Assembly (NCBI RefSeq): GCF_003201595.1
Contig: NZ_QJJS01000012.1
Coordinates: 1 to 64,000 of the forward strand
Direction: 5' to 3'
Source: Sphaerotilus hippei
GTDB taxonomy: Bacteria; Pseudomonadota; Gammaproteobacteria; Burkholderiales; Burkholderiaceae_C
DNA: 64,000 nucleotides
Of the stretch, positions 1 through 9,331 are shown one piece after another. A model generated the notes under the pieces. It was not told where the DNA came from, did not search any database, and worked only from the letters and a program-made list of their open reading frames with translations. How positions within the stretch are numbered: position 1 is the first letter of the stretch; each line of letters opens with the position of its first letter. Made by a program: the position numbers and the translations under genes.

Positions 1-162
1 GCGGGCATCAGCGGGGCGATCCAGCACCTGGCGGGCATGAAGGACTCCAAGGTGATCGTGGCGATCAACAAGGACCCCGAGGCCCCGATCTTCTCGGTCG
101 CCGACTACGGCCTGGAGGCCGATCTGTTCTCCGCCGTGCCCGGACTGGTCCAGGCGCTCTGA
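1..162 (+). CDS. etfA: Electron transfer flavoprotein subunit alpha, C-terminal end (partial)
   Basis: Only the last 53 codons are present; the gene begins before the window. The visible tail contains [15 protein letters not shown] and [14 protein letters not shown], the conserved C-terminal FAD-binding segment of EtfA/FixB proteins, and ends shortly after [11 protein letters not shown] as full-length members do. EtfA pairs with EtfB and passes electrons from acyl-CoA dehydrogenases to ETF:ubiquinone oxidoreductase. The next gene is an acyl-CoA dehydrogenase, which fits a beta-oxidation electron-transfer cluster. A strong terminator follows, so that gene is probably transcribed separately. 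The family call is firm; the rest of the gene cannot be judged. Confidence 0.95.
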   Translation, partial: AGISGAIQHLAGMKDSKVIVAINKDPEAPIFSVADYGLEADLFSAVPGLVQAL

Positions 163-192
163 GCGTCGCGCCACCCGCCACACCGTCCACGA

Positions 193-226
193 GGGCGCCC
201 GACATGTCGTTGCGGCGCCCTTTTTT
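193..226 (+). terminator. Rho-independent terminator after etfA
   Basis: GGGCGCC (193-199) pairs with GGCGCCC (214-220) and is followed directly by six T (221-226). The 14-nt loop holds a small palindrome, CGACATGTCG. It ends the etfA transcript. Confidence 0.88.
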
Positions 227-265
227 CAATATCGCAGCGCAGAACCACCACAAGGATTGCGACCC

Positions 266-2056
266 ATGACCTACCGTGCCCCCGTCAAGGACTTCATGTT
301 CGGCCTCAAGGAGCTGGCCGGCCTGGAGCAGCTGACCCACATCCCCGAGTTCGCCGAAGCCGGGCTCGACACCGCGGCGGCCGTGCTCGAGGAGTGCGCC
401 AGGTTCAACGAGAACGTCGTCGCCCCGCTGAACTGGGAAGGCGACAGGAACCCCTCGTCGTGGAAGGACGGTGTCGTCACCACCACGCCGGGTTTCAAGG
501 AAGCCTTCCGCCAGTTCGGCGACGGTGGCTGGCAGGGCCTGCAGCACCCCGAGGCGTTCGGAGGGCAGGGCCTGCCCAAGGCGATCGGCGCGGCCTGCAT
601 CGAGATGATCAACAGCGCCAACCTGAGCTTCGCGCTGTGCCCGCTGCTGACCGACGGCGCGATCGAGGCGCTGCTGACGGCCGGCTCCGACGAGCAGAAG
701 GCGCTCTACCTGCCGCCCATGGTCGAAGGCCGCTGGACCGGCACGATGAACCTGACCGAGCCGCAGGCCGGCTCCGACCTGGCGGCGGTGCGCACCAAGG
801 CCGAGCCGCAGCCCGACGGCACCTACAAGATCTTCGGCACCAAGATCTTCATCACCTACGGTGAGCACGACATGGCCGAGAACATCGTCCACCTGGTGCT
901 GGCCCGCGTGGTCGGCGCGCCGGAGGGCGTCAAGGGCATCAGCCTGTTCATCGTGCCGAAGTTCATCGTGAACGCGGACGGCAGCCTGGGCGAGCGCAAC
1001 GACGCGCACTGCGTGTCCATCGAGCACAAGATGGGCATCAAGGCCAGCCCGACCGCGGTGCTGCAGTTCGGCGACCACGGCGGCGCGATCGGCCATCTGG
1101 TCGGCCAGGAGAACCGTGGCCTCGAGTACATGTTCATCATGATGAACGCCGCCCGTTTCGCCGTGGGCGTGCAGGGCATCGCGGTGGCCGAGCGGGCCTA
1201 CCAGAAGGCCGTGCAGTACGCCCGCGACCGGGTGCAGTCCCGTCCGGTCGACGGCTCGGTGGCCGGGGCCGCACCCATCATCCACCATGCCGACGTGCGC
1301 CGCATGCTGATGACGATGCGCGCCTGCACCGAAGGCTGCCGTGCGCTGGCCCTGGTCGCCGGTGCGGCCTATGACGCGGCGCACCATCACCCGGACGCCG
1401 ACACCCGCCAGGCCAACCAGACCTTCTACGAGTTCATGGTGCCGCTGATCAAGGGCTACAGCACCGAGATGAGCCTGGAGGTGACCTCGCTGGGCGTGCA
1501 GGTGCATGGCGGCATGGGCTTCATCGAGGAGACCGGCGCGGCGCAGTACTACCGCGATGCCAAGATCCTGACCATCTACGAAGGCACGACCGCGATCCAG
1601 GCCAACGACCTCGTGGGCCGCAAGACCGGGCGTGACGGTGGCCGGACCGCCAAGGCGCTGGCCGCGCAGATCGAGCAGACCGAGGCGCTGCTGGCCGCCC
1701 GCGACAGCGCGGCGGCGCAGTCGTTCGCCCGGAACCTGAAGGCGGCCCGCCTGGCCTTCGTCGACGTGGTCGAGTTCGTCGCCGGCCACGGCAAGGCCAG
1801 CCCGAACCTGGTCTTCGCCGGCTCGGTGCCCTACCTGATGCTGGCAGGCAACCTGATGGCGGGCTGGCAGATGGGCCGTGCGCTGCTGGCGGCCCAGGAC
1901 GCGCTCAACGAGGGCGAGGACAGCGCCTTCATGCAGGCCAAGATCGTCACCGCCCAGTTCTACGCCGAGCACATCCTGGCGCGCGTGCCGGGCCTGCGCG
2001 ACACGGTCGTGCACGGGGGCGGGTCGGTCTGCGCGATGCCGCTCGACGCGTTCTGA
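266..2056 (+). CDS. Acyl-CoA dehydrogenase, about 600-residue two-domain type
   Basis: A 596-residue FAD enzyme that oxidises an acyl-CoA to the enoyl-CoA and hands electrons to ETF. Visible are the flavin-side motif MNLTEPQAGSDLAAVRTKA (about residues 155-175), the middle beta-domain, and the C-terminal helical segment with GGMGFIEETGAAQYYRDAKI and IYEGTTAIQANDL, where family members carry the catalytic base. After the core comes the extra C-terminal domain (about residues 465-590) typical of long dehydrogenases such as DmdC-like enzymes. The ATG at 266 is chosen over a TTG nine bases earlier because AAGGA (252-256) sits 9 nt before the ATG. The position after etfA supports fatty-acid oxidation. 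The substrate chain length cannot be told from sequence. Confidence 0.95.
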   Translation: MTYRAPVKDFMFGLKELAGLEQLTHIPEFAEAGLDTAAAVLEECARFNENVVAPLNWEGDRNPSSWKDGVVTTTPGFKEAFRQFGDGGWQGLQHPEAFGGQGLPKAIGAACIEMINSANLSFALCPLLTDGAIEALLTAGSDEQKALYLPPMVEGRWTGTMNLTEPQAGSDLAAVRTKAEPQPDGTYKIFGTKIFITYGEHDMAENIVHLVLARVVGAPEGVKGISLFIVPKFIVNADGSLGERNDAHCVSIEHKMGIKASPTAVLQFGDHGGAIGHLVGQENRGLEYMFIMMNAARFAVGVQGIAVAERAYQKAVQYARDRVQSRPVDGSVAGAAPIIHHADVRRMLMTMRACTEGCRALALVAGAAYDAAHHHPDADTRQANQTFYEFMVPLIKGYSTEMSLEVTSLGVQVHGGMGFIEETGAAQYYRDAKILTIYEGTTAIQANDLVGRKTGRDGGRTAKALAAQIEQTEALLAARDSAAAQSFARNLKAARLAFVDVVEFVAGHGKASPNLVFAGSVPYLMLAGNLMAGWQMGRALLAAQDALNEGEDSAFMQAKIVTAQFYAEHILARVPGLRDTVVHGGGSVCAMPLDAF

Positions 2057-2134
2057 CCCTGCGCGGGGCGGGGCGCCGCCGACTGGGCTTGGGGCTCTGG
2101 TCCGCTGGCGCCTCGGTGACACGCCACGGGGCCG

Positions 2135-2168
2135 CCGCGGCCGCACACTCCCCGGTGCGCGGCCGCGG
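2135..2168. repeat. GC-rich inverted repeat between two genes
   Basis: CCGCGGCCGC (2135-2144) is the exact reverse complement of GCGGCCGCGG (2159-2168), with a 14-nt loop. No T-run follows, so it is not a standard terminator. It lies in the 148-nt gap between the dehydrogenase and the nitronate monooxygenase and could act as an RNA stem or a weak attenuator. Confidence 0.5.
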
Positions 2169-2204
2169 CCGCTCCATCGAACTCGAACCTTTCCGGAGAC
2201 GATC

Positions 2205-3158
2205 TTGGCCCTGCCTGCCGTGCTTGCGAACCTGCCGCTGCCCATCATCGGCTCGCCGCTGTTCATCATCAGCCACCCGAAACTCGTGATCGCCCAGTGC
2301 CAGGCCGGCATCGTCGGCTCGATGCCCGCGCTCAACGCCCGGCCCGCGTCGCAGCTCGAGGACTGGCTGGCCGAGATCACCGAGACCCTCGCCGCCTACG
2401 ATGCGGCCCACCCGGACGCGCCCTCGGCGCCGTTTGCCGTCAACCAGATCGTGCACCGCAGCAACGACCGGCTGGAGCAGGACATGGCCGTCTGCGCCCG
2501 CTACCGGGTGCCCATCGTCATCACCAGCCTGGGCGCGCGCACCGACGTCAACGACGCGGTGCACGGCTGGGGCGGGGTCGTGCTGCACGACATCATCAAC
2601 GACGCCTTCGCGAGGAAGGCGATCGACAAAGGCGCCGACGGCCTGATCGCGGTGGCGGCGGGGGCGGGTGGTCATGCCGGCGTCAAGAGCCCGTTCGCGC
2701 TGATCCAGGAGATCCGCCAGTGGTTCGACGGCCCGGTGGCGCTGTCGGGCTCGATCGCCACCGGCGGTGCGGTGCTGGCCGCCCAGGCCATGGGGGCGGA
2801 CTTCGCCTACATCGGCTCGGCCTTCATCGCCACCGACGAGGCCCGCGCCAGCGAGGCCTACAAGCAGTGCATCGTCGACAGCAGCAGCGACGATATCGTC
2901 TACAGCAGCCTGTTCACCGGCGTGCACGGCAACTACCTCAAGCCCTCGATCCGCGCGGCCGGGCTCGACCCCGACCACCTGCCCGACAGCGACCCGAGCG
3001 CGATGAACTTCGGCGCCGTCGACGCCAAGGCCTGGAAGGACATCTGGGGCTGCGGCCAGGGCATCGGCGCGATCGACGCCATCGTGCCGGTGGCCGAGCG
3101 GGTGGCGCGCCTGCGGCGTGAATACCTCGCGGCGCGGGCCCGGCTGTGCGCGGCCTAG
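2205..3158 (+). CDS. Nitronate monooxygenase (2-nitropropane dioxygenase family)
   Basis: A 317-residue FMN-dependent TIM-barrel enzyme that oxidises alkyl nitronates such as propionate-3-nitronate. The N-terminal strand PLPIIGSPLFIISHPKLVIAQ, the GAGGHAG motif carrying the probable catalytic His, the phosphate-binding segment PVALSGSIATGG, and GADFAYIGSAFIAT are all in family order. There is no in-frame ATG near the N-terminus. The TTG at 2205 is taken as start because GGAG (2195-2198) lies 6 nt upstream and the protein then begins at the first barrel strand. It overlaps nothing and faces recJ, with only 4 nt between the two stops. The family also includes FabK-like and NADH:quinone reductases, so the physiological substrate is uncertain. 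Confidence 0.9.
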   Translation: MALPAVLANLPLPIIGSPLFIISHPKLVIAQCQAGIVGSMPALNARPASQLEDWLAEITETLAAYDAAHPDAPSAPFAVNQIVHRSNDRLEQDMAVCARYRVPIVITSLGARTDVNDAVHGWGGVVLHDIINDAFARKAIDKGADGLIAVAAGAGGHAGVKSPFALIQEIRQWFDGPVALSGSIATGGAVLAAQAMGADFAYIGSAFIATDEARASEAYKQCIVDSSSDDIVYSSLFTGVHGNYLKPSIRAAGLDPDHLPDSDPSAMNFGAVDAKAWKDIWGCGQGIGAIDAIVPVAERVARLRREYLAARARLCAA

Positions 3159-3162
3159 GTCA

Positions 3163-4884
3163 TCAGCCCGCGGCTTCCACCACCATCTGCACGCGTGCCT
3201 GGCCCTGCCAGGTGTCGAGCGACAGGCGGTAGGCCAGCCGCACCCGGTCGGCCACCGGCTCGCTCCGGCCGAACCAGATCGCGTCGCGCACCTGGTCGTG
3301 CAGGCGCACGCTGAGCTTGAGGTGCCGCTCGCCGACCAGCCGCTGGCGCAGCACGTCGACCTCGTCGACGAACAGCGGGGCCTCGAAGGCCTGGCCCCAG
3401 ACCTGCTCGTCGAGCAGCGCGACGGTGGCGGCATCGAACCAGCGGGCCTCGAGCGGGCCGTCGGTGGCCAGGCGGCGTTGCAGCGCCGCGGGCTCGAGCC
3501 ACTCCTCGGCGATGGTCTGCAGCGCATGGTCGAAGTCGTCGAAGTCGGCCTGCTCGATGGTGCAGCCCGCGGCCATCGAGTGGCCGCCGAAGCGCTTGAG
3601 GATGCCGGGCTGGCGCTTGCTGATCAGGTCCAGCGCATCCCGCAGGTGGAAACCGGGGATGGAGCGGCCCGAGCCCTTGAGCAGCCCGTCGGCGCCGATC
3701 GCGAAGACGAAGGTCGGGCGGTGCAGGCGGTCCTTCAGGCGGCCGGCGACGATGCCCACCACCCCTTCGTGGAACTCGGGGTCGAACAGCACCACCGCCG
3801 GCGGCACCTCGCCCTCGGGCATCAGCGCATCGAGCAGCAGCTCGGCCTGCTCGCGCATGCCGGCCTCGACCTCGCGGCGCTCGCGGTTGATGCTGTCGAG
3901 CAGGCGAGCCAGCTCGGCGGCCTGGGTGCCGTCGTCGGTCAGCAGGCAGGTGATGCCGATGGTCATGTCGGCCAGCCGGCCGGCCGCGTTCAGGCGCGGT
4001 CCGAGCGAAAAGCCGAAATCCATCGCGCTGGCGCGCTGCGGGTCGCGCCCGGCGGCGGCAAACAGCGCGGCGATGCCCGGCTGCATGCGTCCGGCGCGGA
4101 TGCGCCGCAGGCCCTGCGCGACGAGGCGGCGGTTGTTGGTGTCGAGCTTGACGACGTCGGCCACCGTGCCCAGCGCGACCAGGTCGAGCAGGGCGTCGAG
4201 CCGGGGCTGGCCGGCCGCGTCGAAGCGGTCGCGCTGGCGCAGCTCCGCCCGCAGCGCCAGCAGCACGTAGAACATCACCCCGACCCCGGCGATGGCCTTG
4301 CTCGCGAAGCTGCAGCCGGGCTGGTTGGGGTTGACGATCACGTCGGCGGCGGGCAGCGTCGGCTGGCCGGCGTCGTCCATGGCCGGCAGGTGGTGGTCGG
4401 TCACCAGCACCCGCAGGCCCAGCTCGTGGGCCCGCTCGATGCCGGCGTGGCTGGCGATGCCGTTGTCCACGGTGACCAGCAGCGCCGGTCGGTGTTCCAT
4501 CGCCAGGTCGACGATGGTGGGGGTCAGGCCGTAGCCGTGCACCGCGCGGTCGGGCACGACGTAGTGCAGCGTGCCGGGCCTCGCGCCCAGCATCGCCAGG
4601 CCGCGCAGCGCCACCGCGCAGGCGGTCGCGCCGTCGCAGTCGTAGTCGGCCACCATGACGATGTGGCCGCCGGCGTCGAGCGTGTCGGCCAGCAGCCGGG
4701 CGGCCGCCGCGGTGCCCAGCAGCTCGGCGGGCGGGATCAGCCGGGCCAGGCCGTCGTCGAGCTCGTCCTGGCTGCGGATGCCCCGGGCGGCGAACAGGCG
4801 GGCGAGCAGCGGGTGCACGCCCGCCTGCTCCAGCGCCCAGCTGGCGCGTGGCGGCACGTCTCGGATGTCGATCTGTGGGGTCAT
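3163..4884 (-). CDS. recJ: Single-stranded-DNA-specific 5'-3' exonuclease RecJ
   Basis: A 573-residue nuclease of the DHH phosphoesterase superfamily that degrades single strands 5' to 3' in RecF-pathway recombination and mismatch repair. The metal-binding motifs are visible: VADYDCDGATA (about residues 78-88), LLVTVDNGI, and VTDHHLPA with Asp163-His164-His165. The DHHA1 segment with RSIPGFHLRDAL and KRFGGHSMAAG and a C-terminal OB-like domain follow. Length is normal for RecJ. It is read away from an RpfE-like gene located just upstream on the same strand, an arrangement also known near recJ in Xanthomonas. The start ATG at 4884 has no clear Shine-Dalgarno sequence. Confidence 0.97.
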   Translation of the reverse strand: MTPQIDIRDVPPRASWALEQAGVHPLLARLFAARGIRSQDELDDGLARLIPPAELLGTAAAARLLADTLDAGGHIVMVADYDCDGATACAVALRGLAMLGARPGTLHYVVPDRAVHGYGLTPTIVDLAMEHRPALLVTVDNGIASHAGIERAHELGLRVLVTDHHLPAMDDAGQPTLPAADVIVNPNQPGCSFASKAIAGVGVMFYVLLALRAELRQRDRFDAAGQPRLDALLDLVALGTVADVVKLDTNNRRLVAQGLRRIRAGRMQPGIAALFAAAGRDPQRASAMDFGFSLGPRLNAAGRLADMTIGITCLLTDDGTQAAELARLLDSINRERREVEAGMREQAELLLDALMPEGEVPPAVVLFDPEFHEGVVGIVAGRLKDRLHRPTFVFAIGADGLLKGSGRSIPGFHLRDALDLISKRQPGILKRFGGHSMAAGCTIEQADFDDFDHALQTIAEEWLEPAALQRRLATDGPLEARWFDAATVALLDEQVWGQAFEAPLFVDEVDVLRQRLVGERHLKLSVRLHDQVRDAIWFGRSEPVADRVRLAYRLSLDTWQGQARVQMVVEAAG

Positions 4885-4915
4885 GGCAGGGGCGGGCCGG
4901 TCGGAGGTGGAGGGA

Positions 4916-5863
4916 TCAGAGGTCGGCCAGCAGCGCGCGGGCGGACGGCGGTTGCCAGCGGGCGCGCCACTGGCGCACCTGGCGGGCCATCCAGCGGTCG
5001 TCGGGCCGGTCCAGGCGCTGCGCCACCCGCTCGCCGCTCAGCGTCAGGCTGACCGGCTCGCCACGCTCGCAGGCCGCCAGCAGCGTGCGGATCGGGCCGT
5101 CGTCGAGCGCCTGCCAGGCGGCGCACCAGGCGGCCCAGTCCCCGGCCACCAGCGGGCCGTGCAGCGTGTCGTCGACCTGCAGCCCGACCTCGGCCGCCGG
5201 CTGCGGCGCCCCGCAGCCGCTGAGCCAGAAGGAATTGACCGTCAGCGCCCGCCGCGCCTCGCGGCGGTCGTTGACCGGATGTTCGTGCCACAGCATCTGG
5301 GCCTCGACCTGCAGGCGGCGCAGCCGGCGTGCATCCGGATCCTGGCCGCGCAGCCAGAGGTCGAGGTTGCGGCCGATGGCCCGGTCGAGCGAGGCGGTGC
5401 GCAGCTGGCGCAGCACCGGGTGGCGGGCATACCAGCGCAGCGGTGCGCCCCAGTGCAGCTGCCAGCCTTCGGCCTCGAAGGACGGGCGCAGGGTGTCCAT
5501 CAGCGTGCGCGACTCGTCGGCCTGCAGCGCCAGCGCGCCGGGGTCGACCAGGCTGATCTGGTCGCTGCCGACCAGCCAGTGGCAGGGCGTGACCAGGCCC
5601 CAGCCCTCGTCGTCGACCTCGAGGCCGTCCTGCCGGGCCCGCCAGGCGGCGAACGGCCAGCGGCCGTCCTCGCCTTGCCAGCCGTGGTGTCGGGCCAGCA
5701 CCTGCTCGTGCGGCAGGCTCAGGGTGTACTCGTCGTCGCCCGAGCGTTCGCCGGCCACCAGCTGGCCGAGCAGGCGCTCCAGCACCGGCAGCTTCAGGGT
5801 GGCAAGGGCAGCGGCACCGGCGTCGGAGGCGGCGCTGGCGTGGGGGATCAGCAGGTGGGGCAC
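4916..5863 (-). CDS. RpfE-like conserved protein of unknown biochemical role
   Basis: A 315-residue soluble protein. I recognise the overall pattern of the RpfE-like family, often mislabelled phosphoglycerate mutase: an N-terminal LPHEQVLARHHGW, a central VTPCHWLVGSDQISL, and a Trp-rich body with ALTVNSFWLSGCG near residue 220. No metal-binding or catalytic set of a phosphoglycerate mutase can be picked out. GTG at 5863 is the start, with CGGAG about 7 nt upstream. The gene precedes recJ on the same strand with a 31-nt gap, so the two are probably co-transcribed. In Xanthomonas rpfE also lies next to recJ. A possible -10 box (GATAAT on the minus strand) sits at 5910-5915. Function unknown. 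Confidence 0.75.
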   Translation of the reverse strand: MPHLLIPHASAASDAGAAALATLKLPVLERLLGQLVAGERSGDDEYTLSLPHEQVLARHHGWQGEDGRWPFAAWRARQDGLEVDDEGWGLVTPCHWLVGSDQISLVDPGALALQADESRTLMDTLRPSFEAEGWQLHWGAPLRWYARHPVLRQLRTASLDRAIGRNLDLWLRGQDPDARRLRRLQVEAQMLWHEHPVNDRREARRALTVNSFWLSGCGAPQPAAEVGLQVDDTLHGPLVAGDWAAWCAAWQALDDGPIRTLLAACERGEPVSLTLSGERVAQRLDRPDDRWMARQVRQWRARWQPPSARALLADL

Positions 5864-5956
5864 GGGCAGGCTCCGGGCGGGGTGGCGCCGGGTCGCAGGT
5901 CAATCGGGCATTATCCGGCCTGTCCCGTGCACGCGGGCGGCCCGGCCGGTCTCGGG

Positions 5957-5962
5957 TAGCAT
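5957..5962 (+). promoter_or_regulatory. -10-like hexamer close to the lolC start
   Basis: TAGCAT, 8 nt before the ATG of lolC. It belongs to a recurring set in this window (also before 11142, 12268, 15592, 24421, 26779 and 36264). A transcript started from it would have almost no leader. Confidence 0.5.
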
Positions 5963-5970
5963 CGCCGCCC

Positions 5971-7227
5971 ATGAACTGGCCCTACGAAGTACGCATCGGC
6001 TGGCGCTACACCCGCGCAGGCCGCGCCGGGCGGCGCAATGGCTTCATCTCCTTCATCTCCGGCGTGTCGATGCTCGGCATCGCGCTGGGCGTGGCCGCGC
6101 TCATCATCGTGCTCAGCGTGATGAACGGCTTCCAGAAGGAGGTCCGCGACCGCATGCTCAGCGTCATCGCCCACATCGAGGTGTTCGATGCCACCGGCGC
6201 GCCGGTCGAGGACTGGCAGGCGCTGGCGCAGCGCACGCGTGCCCGGCCCGAGGTGCTGGCCGCCGCGCCCTTCATCTCGTCGCAGGCGCTGATCGCCCGT
6301 GGCGAGGACATGAGGGGCGCGATCGTGCGCGGCATCCAGCCCGACGAGGAGGCCAAGGTCACGCCGCTGGCGGCCCAGCTCAAGGACACGGTGCTGCAGC
6401 GGCTGCAGCCCGGCAGCTGGGGCATCGTGCTCGGTGGCCAGCTGGCGCGTTCGATGGGCGTGGGCGAGGGCGACCTGCTGACGCTGGTCACGCCCAGCGG
6501 GCAGACCACCCCGGCGGGTGTCGTGCCCCGCCTCAAGCAGGTCACGGTGGTGGGCGTGTTCAACGCCGGCCACTACGAATACGACAACGGCCTGGCGCTG
6601 ATGCACATCGACGACGCGGCGCGGCTGTTCCGCACCGGCGGGCCGCAAGGCATCCAGCTGCGCCTGAGCGAGCAGCAGCAGGCGCGCGAGGTCGCCGCCC
6701 GGCTGTCGGCCGACCTGGGCCGGCAGTACCTGGTGCGTGACTGGACCCGCACCAACGCCGCCTGGTACGACGCGGTGCAGATCGAGAAGCGCATGATGTT
6801 CATCATCCTGACGCTGATCGTCGCGGTGGCCGCGTTCAACCTCGTCTCCACGCTGGTGATGACGGTCACGGACAAGCAGGCCGACATCGCGATCCTGCGC
6901 ACGCTGGGCGCCAGCCCGCGCTCGATCATGGGCATCTTCATGGTCCAGGGCGCGGCCTCGGGCGTGATCGGCACGCTCGGTGGCCTGGCGCTCGGGCTGC
7001 TGGTGGCCTGCAACGTCGACGTGATCGTGCCGGCGCTCGAGGCGCTGTTCCAGACCACCTTCCTGCCCGGCAGCGTCTACCTGATCACCCGCATGCCCAG
7101 TGATCCGCAGGCGGTCGACATCGTGCCCATCGGGGTCATCTCGCTGCTGCTGGCCTTCGTCGCCACCGTCTACCCGAGCTGGCGCGCCAGCCGCGTCAAT
7201 CCAGCCGAGGCCTTGCGTTATGAATGA
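5971..7227 (+). CDS. lolC: Lipoprotein-releasing ABC transporter permease (LolC/LolE family)
   Basis: A 418-residue inner-membrane protein that, with LolD, extracts lipoproteins from the inner membrane and passes them to LolA. The N-terminus carries the family signature [20 protein letters not shown] followed by the first membrane helix. A large periplasmic domain (about residues 55-265) and three C-terminal helices (about 275-300, 320-350, 380-405) follow, including [20 protein letters not shown], the FtsX-like permease motif. The final codons overlap the lolD start by 8 nt, indicating translational coupling. No second permease (LolE) is adjacent, so this may be the single LolF-type permease working as a homodimer. 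That last point is inference. Confidence 0.95.
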   Translation: MNWPYEVRIGWRYTRAGRAGRRNGFISFISGVSMLGIALGVAALIIVLSVMNGFQKEVRDRMLSVIAHIEVFDATGAPVEDWQALAQRTRARPEVLAAAPFISSQALIARGEDMRGAIVRGIQPDEEAKVTPLAAQLKDTVLQRLQPGSWGIVLGGQLARSMGVGEGDLLTLVTPSGQTTPAGVVPRLKQVTVVGVFNAGHYEYDNGLALMHIDDAARLFRTGGPQGIQLRLSEQQQAREVAARLSADLGRQYLVRDWTRTNAAWYDAVQIEKRMMFIILTLIVAVAAFNLVSTLVMTVTDKQADIAILRTLGASPRSIMGIFMVQGAASGVIGTLGGLALGLLVACNVDVIVPALEALFQTTFLPGSVYLITRMPSDPQAVDIVPIGVISLLLAFVATVYPSWRASRVNPAEALRYE

Positions 7228-7921
7228 ACAGGCGATGGATCACGTGCCGGTGATCGAGGCCCAGGGGCTGGTGCGCCGTTACCACGAGGGCGGTCGCGAC
7301 GGGCTGGACGTGACGGTGCTGCAGGGGGTCGACCTGACGGTGCGCCGCGGCGAGACGGTGGCCATCGTCGGCGCGTCGGGTTCGGGCAAGAGCACGCTGC
7401 TGCACCTGCTCGGCGGGCTGGATGCGCCCACGAGCGGCCAGGTGCGCCTGGCCGGGCGGGTGCTGCAGTCGATGGACGCGGTCGAGCAGGGCCGGTGGCG
7501 CAACCTGCAGCTGGGTTTTGTCTACCAGTTCCACCACCTGCTGCCCGAGTTCACCGCGCTGGACAATGTCGCGATGCCGCTGCTGATCCGCCGCGAACCG
7601 ATCGCCCGGGCCCGCGAGGCCGCACATGCCCAGCTGGCCACGATGGGTCTGGGCCAGCGCGTGTCGCACCGGCCGTCGGAGCTGTCGGGCGGCGAGCGCC
7701 AGCGGGTGGCGATCGCCCGGGCGCTGGTGTCGCGACCGGCCTGCGTGCTGGCCGACGAGCCGACCGGCAACCTCGACCGCGAGACCGCCGACAAGGTGTT
7801 CGACGAGATGATGCGGCGCTCGCGCGAGCAGGGCACCGCCTTCGTGCTGGTCACGCACGACCACGAACTGGCGTCGCGCTGCGACCGCACGCTGCGCCTG
7901 GTGCAGGGCCGCATGGCGTGA
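7220..7921 (+). CDS. lolD: Lipoprotein-releasing ABC transporter ATPase LolD
   Basis: A 233-residue ABC ATPase powering lipoprotein release. Walker A is GASGSGKST, the Q-loop region is [20 protein letters not shown], the signature is [15 protein letters not shown], Walker B is [12 protein letters not shown], and the H-loop is VTHDHELA. The [14 protein letters not shown]-type stretch is characteristic of LolD among MacB-like ATPases. ATG at 7220 starts inside the end of lolC; the reading frame also has a second ATG five codons later. A GC-rich hairpin lies just after the stop. Confidence 0.96.
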   Translation: MNEQAMDHVPVIEAQGLVRRYHEGGRDGLDVTVLQGVDLTVRRGETVAIVGASGSGKSTLLHLLGGLDAPTSGQVRLAGRVLQSMDAVEQGRWRNLQLGFVYQFHHLLPEFTALDNVAMPLLIRREPIARAREAAHAQLATMGLGQRVSHRPSELSGGERQRVAIARALVSRPACVLADEPTGNLDRETADKVFDEMMRRSREQGTAFVLVTHDHELASRCDRTLRLVQGRMA

Positions 7922-7929
7922 GGCCGGGC

Positions 7930-7949
7930 GGCGGGGCGAGTGCCCCGCC
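7930..7949. repeat. Hairpin between convergent lolD and tolC
   Basis: GGCGGGGC (7930-7937) pairs with GCCCCGCC (7942-7949) around a 4-nt GAGT loop, in the 36-nt gap between convergent genes. There is no T-run, so any terminator role would be weak or would depend on other factors. Confidence 0.5.
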
Positions 7950-7957
7950 TGCCGGGC

Positions 7958-9286
7958 TCAGCGGCTCATCAGGCTGCTGACCGGTTCCAAGTCGGCGGGG
8001 GTCAGCACGCCGGTGGCCTGCTGCAGCTTCAGGCGGGTGGCCAGCAGGTCGTAGCGCGCCTTGGCCAGCTCGCTCTGGGTCGAATAGAGCTGGCTCTGGG
8101 CGTTCAGCACGTCCAGGTTGACCCGCACGCCGACCTTGTAGCCCAGCTGCGTGGCGTCCAGCGCGAGCTTGCTCGAGGACTCGGCCGCCTCCAGCGCCCG
8201 CACCCGGGCGATGCCGGACTCGACGCCGAAATAGGCCTGGCGCACGCCCTGGGCGACGCTGCGGCGAGCGTTGTCGAGGTCGCTGCGCGACTTCTCCTCC
8301 AGCTTCAGCGCTTCGCGCACCTGGTTCTCGACCAGCCCGCCGGTGAACAGCGGCCACTGCAGGTTCACGCCGACGCTGGCGGTGCGGCTGGTGCCTTCGC
8401 CGCCCGAGCTCGGGGCGGCCGTGCCGTTGTTGTTGGCCAGCCCGACCGAGCCGGTCAGGCCCACCGTGGGCTGCTTGCCGGCCCGCACACGCTCGATCTC
8501 GTCCTTGGCGATGGCGCCACCCAGGCGGGCCTTGCGCACCAGCGGCGCGTCCTGGCTGCGCTCGATCCACTGGTCCACATTGCCTTCGGGCAGTCCGGGC
8601 AGGATCGCCGCCGGCGCCAGCGGGCGCGGGTCGACCCCGGTGCGCCCGACCAGCTGGTCGAGGTAGGTGCGCTTGACCCGCAGGTCGTTGTCCGCGGCGA
8701 TGACCTGGGCGCTGGACAGGTCGGCACGGGCCTGGGCTTCGCGGGTGTCGGTGATGGTGGCGGTGCCGACCTCGAAGTTGCGCTTGGCAGAGGCCAGCTG
8801 CACCCCGATCGCCTTCTGGCTGGCCTGGGCGGCGGCGAGCGCCTCACGGGCGGTCAGCACGTCGAAATAGGCCTGCGCCACCCGCACGATCAGGTCCTGC
8901 TCGGCCGCCTGCAGGTCGGCCTGGGAGACCTCGACGCCCTTGCGGGCCTTGTCGACCGAGGCGCTGCTGGCGCGGTTGTACAGCGACTGGTTGGCCTGCA
9001 GGCCCACCGAGGCGGTGCGCAGGTTGCGGTTGCCTGCCAGCGGCGTGTCGGAGTTGCTGCCCTGCAGCCCGGCGTTCAGGCCCAGCGTCGGGCGGCGTGC
9101 CGCCTCGGCCTGTCCGACCTGGAACGAGGTGGCTTCGGCCTGCGCACGGGCCGACAGGTAGATGGCGTCATAGGCCCGGGCCGCTTCGTAGACTTCCTGC
9201 AGGCTCTGGGCACGGACCTGCGAGGTCATCAGCGCGAGGGCGGCCAGGGTCATGGCCGCCAGAGGCGAGGGGATCAACCGGTTCAT
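7958..9286 (-). CDS. tolC: TolC-family outer-membrane efflux/secretion channel protein
   Basis: A 442-residue outer-membrane factor forming the trimeric exit duct for multidrug efflux pumps or type I secretion. An N-terminal signal peptide ends near SQVRAQSLQEVYE. Two OEP repeats follow: long helices with AYFDVLTAREALAAAQAS in the first half, and GVRQAYFGVESGIARVRALE with VGVRVNLDVLNAQSQLYSTQ in the second. The start is placed at the ATG at 9286 rather than 11 codons upstream because AAGGA lies 8 nt before it and it gives a proper signal peptide. It is last in the pcm-rhodanese-tolC run, a common Burkholderiales order. Partners are not in the window. Confidence 0.93.
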   Translation of the reverse strand: MNRLIPSPLAAMTLAALALMTSQVRAQSLQEVYEAARAYDAIYLSARAQAEATSFQVGQAEAARRPTLGLNAGLQGSNSDTPLAGNRNLRTASVGLQANQSLYNRASSASVDKARKGVEVSQADLQAAEQDLIVRVAQAYFDVLTAREALAAAQASQKAIGVQLASAKRNFEVGTATITDTREAQARADLSSAQVIAADNDLRVKRTYLDQLVGRTGVDPRPLAPAAILPGLPEGNVDQWIERSQDAPLVRKARLGGAIAKDEIERVRAGKQPTVGLTGSVGLANNNGTAAPSSGGEGTSRTASVGVNLQWPLFTGGLVENQVREALKLEEKSRSDLDNARRSVAQGVRQAYFGVESGIARVRALEAAESSSKLALDATQLGYKVGVRVNLDVLNAQSQLYSTQSELAKARYDLLATRLKLQQATGVLTPADLEPVSSLMSR

Positions 9287-9331
9287 GGACGCATCCTTTG
9301 CAGCCGAGTTCGGGGACATGAGACGAAAGGC

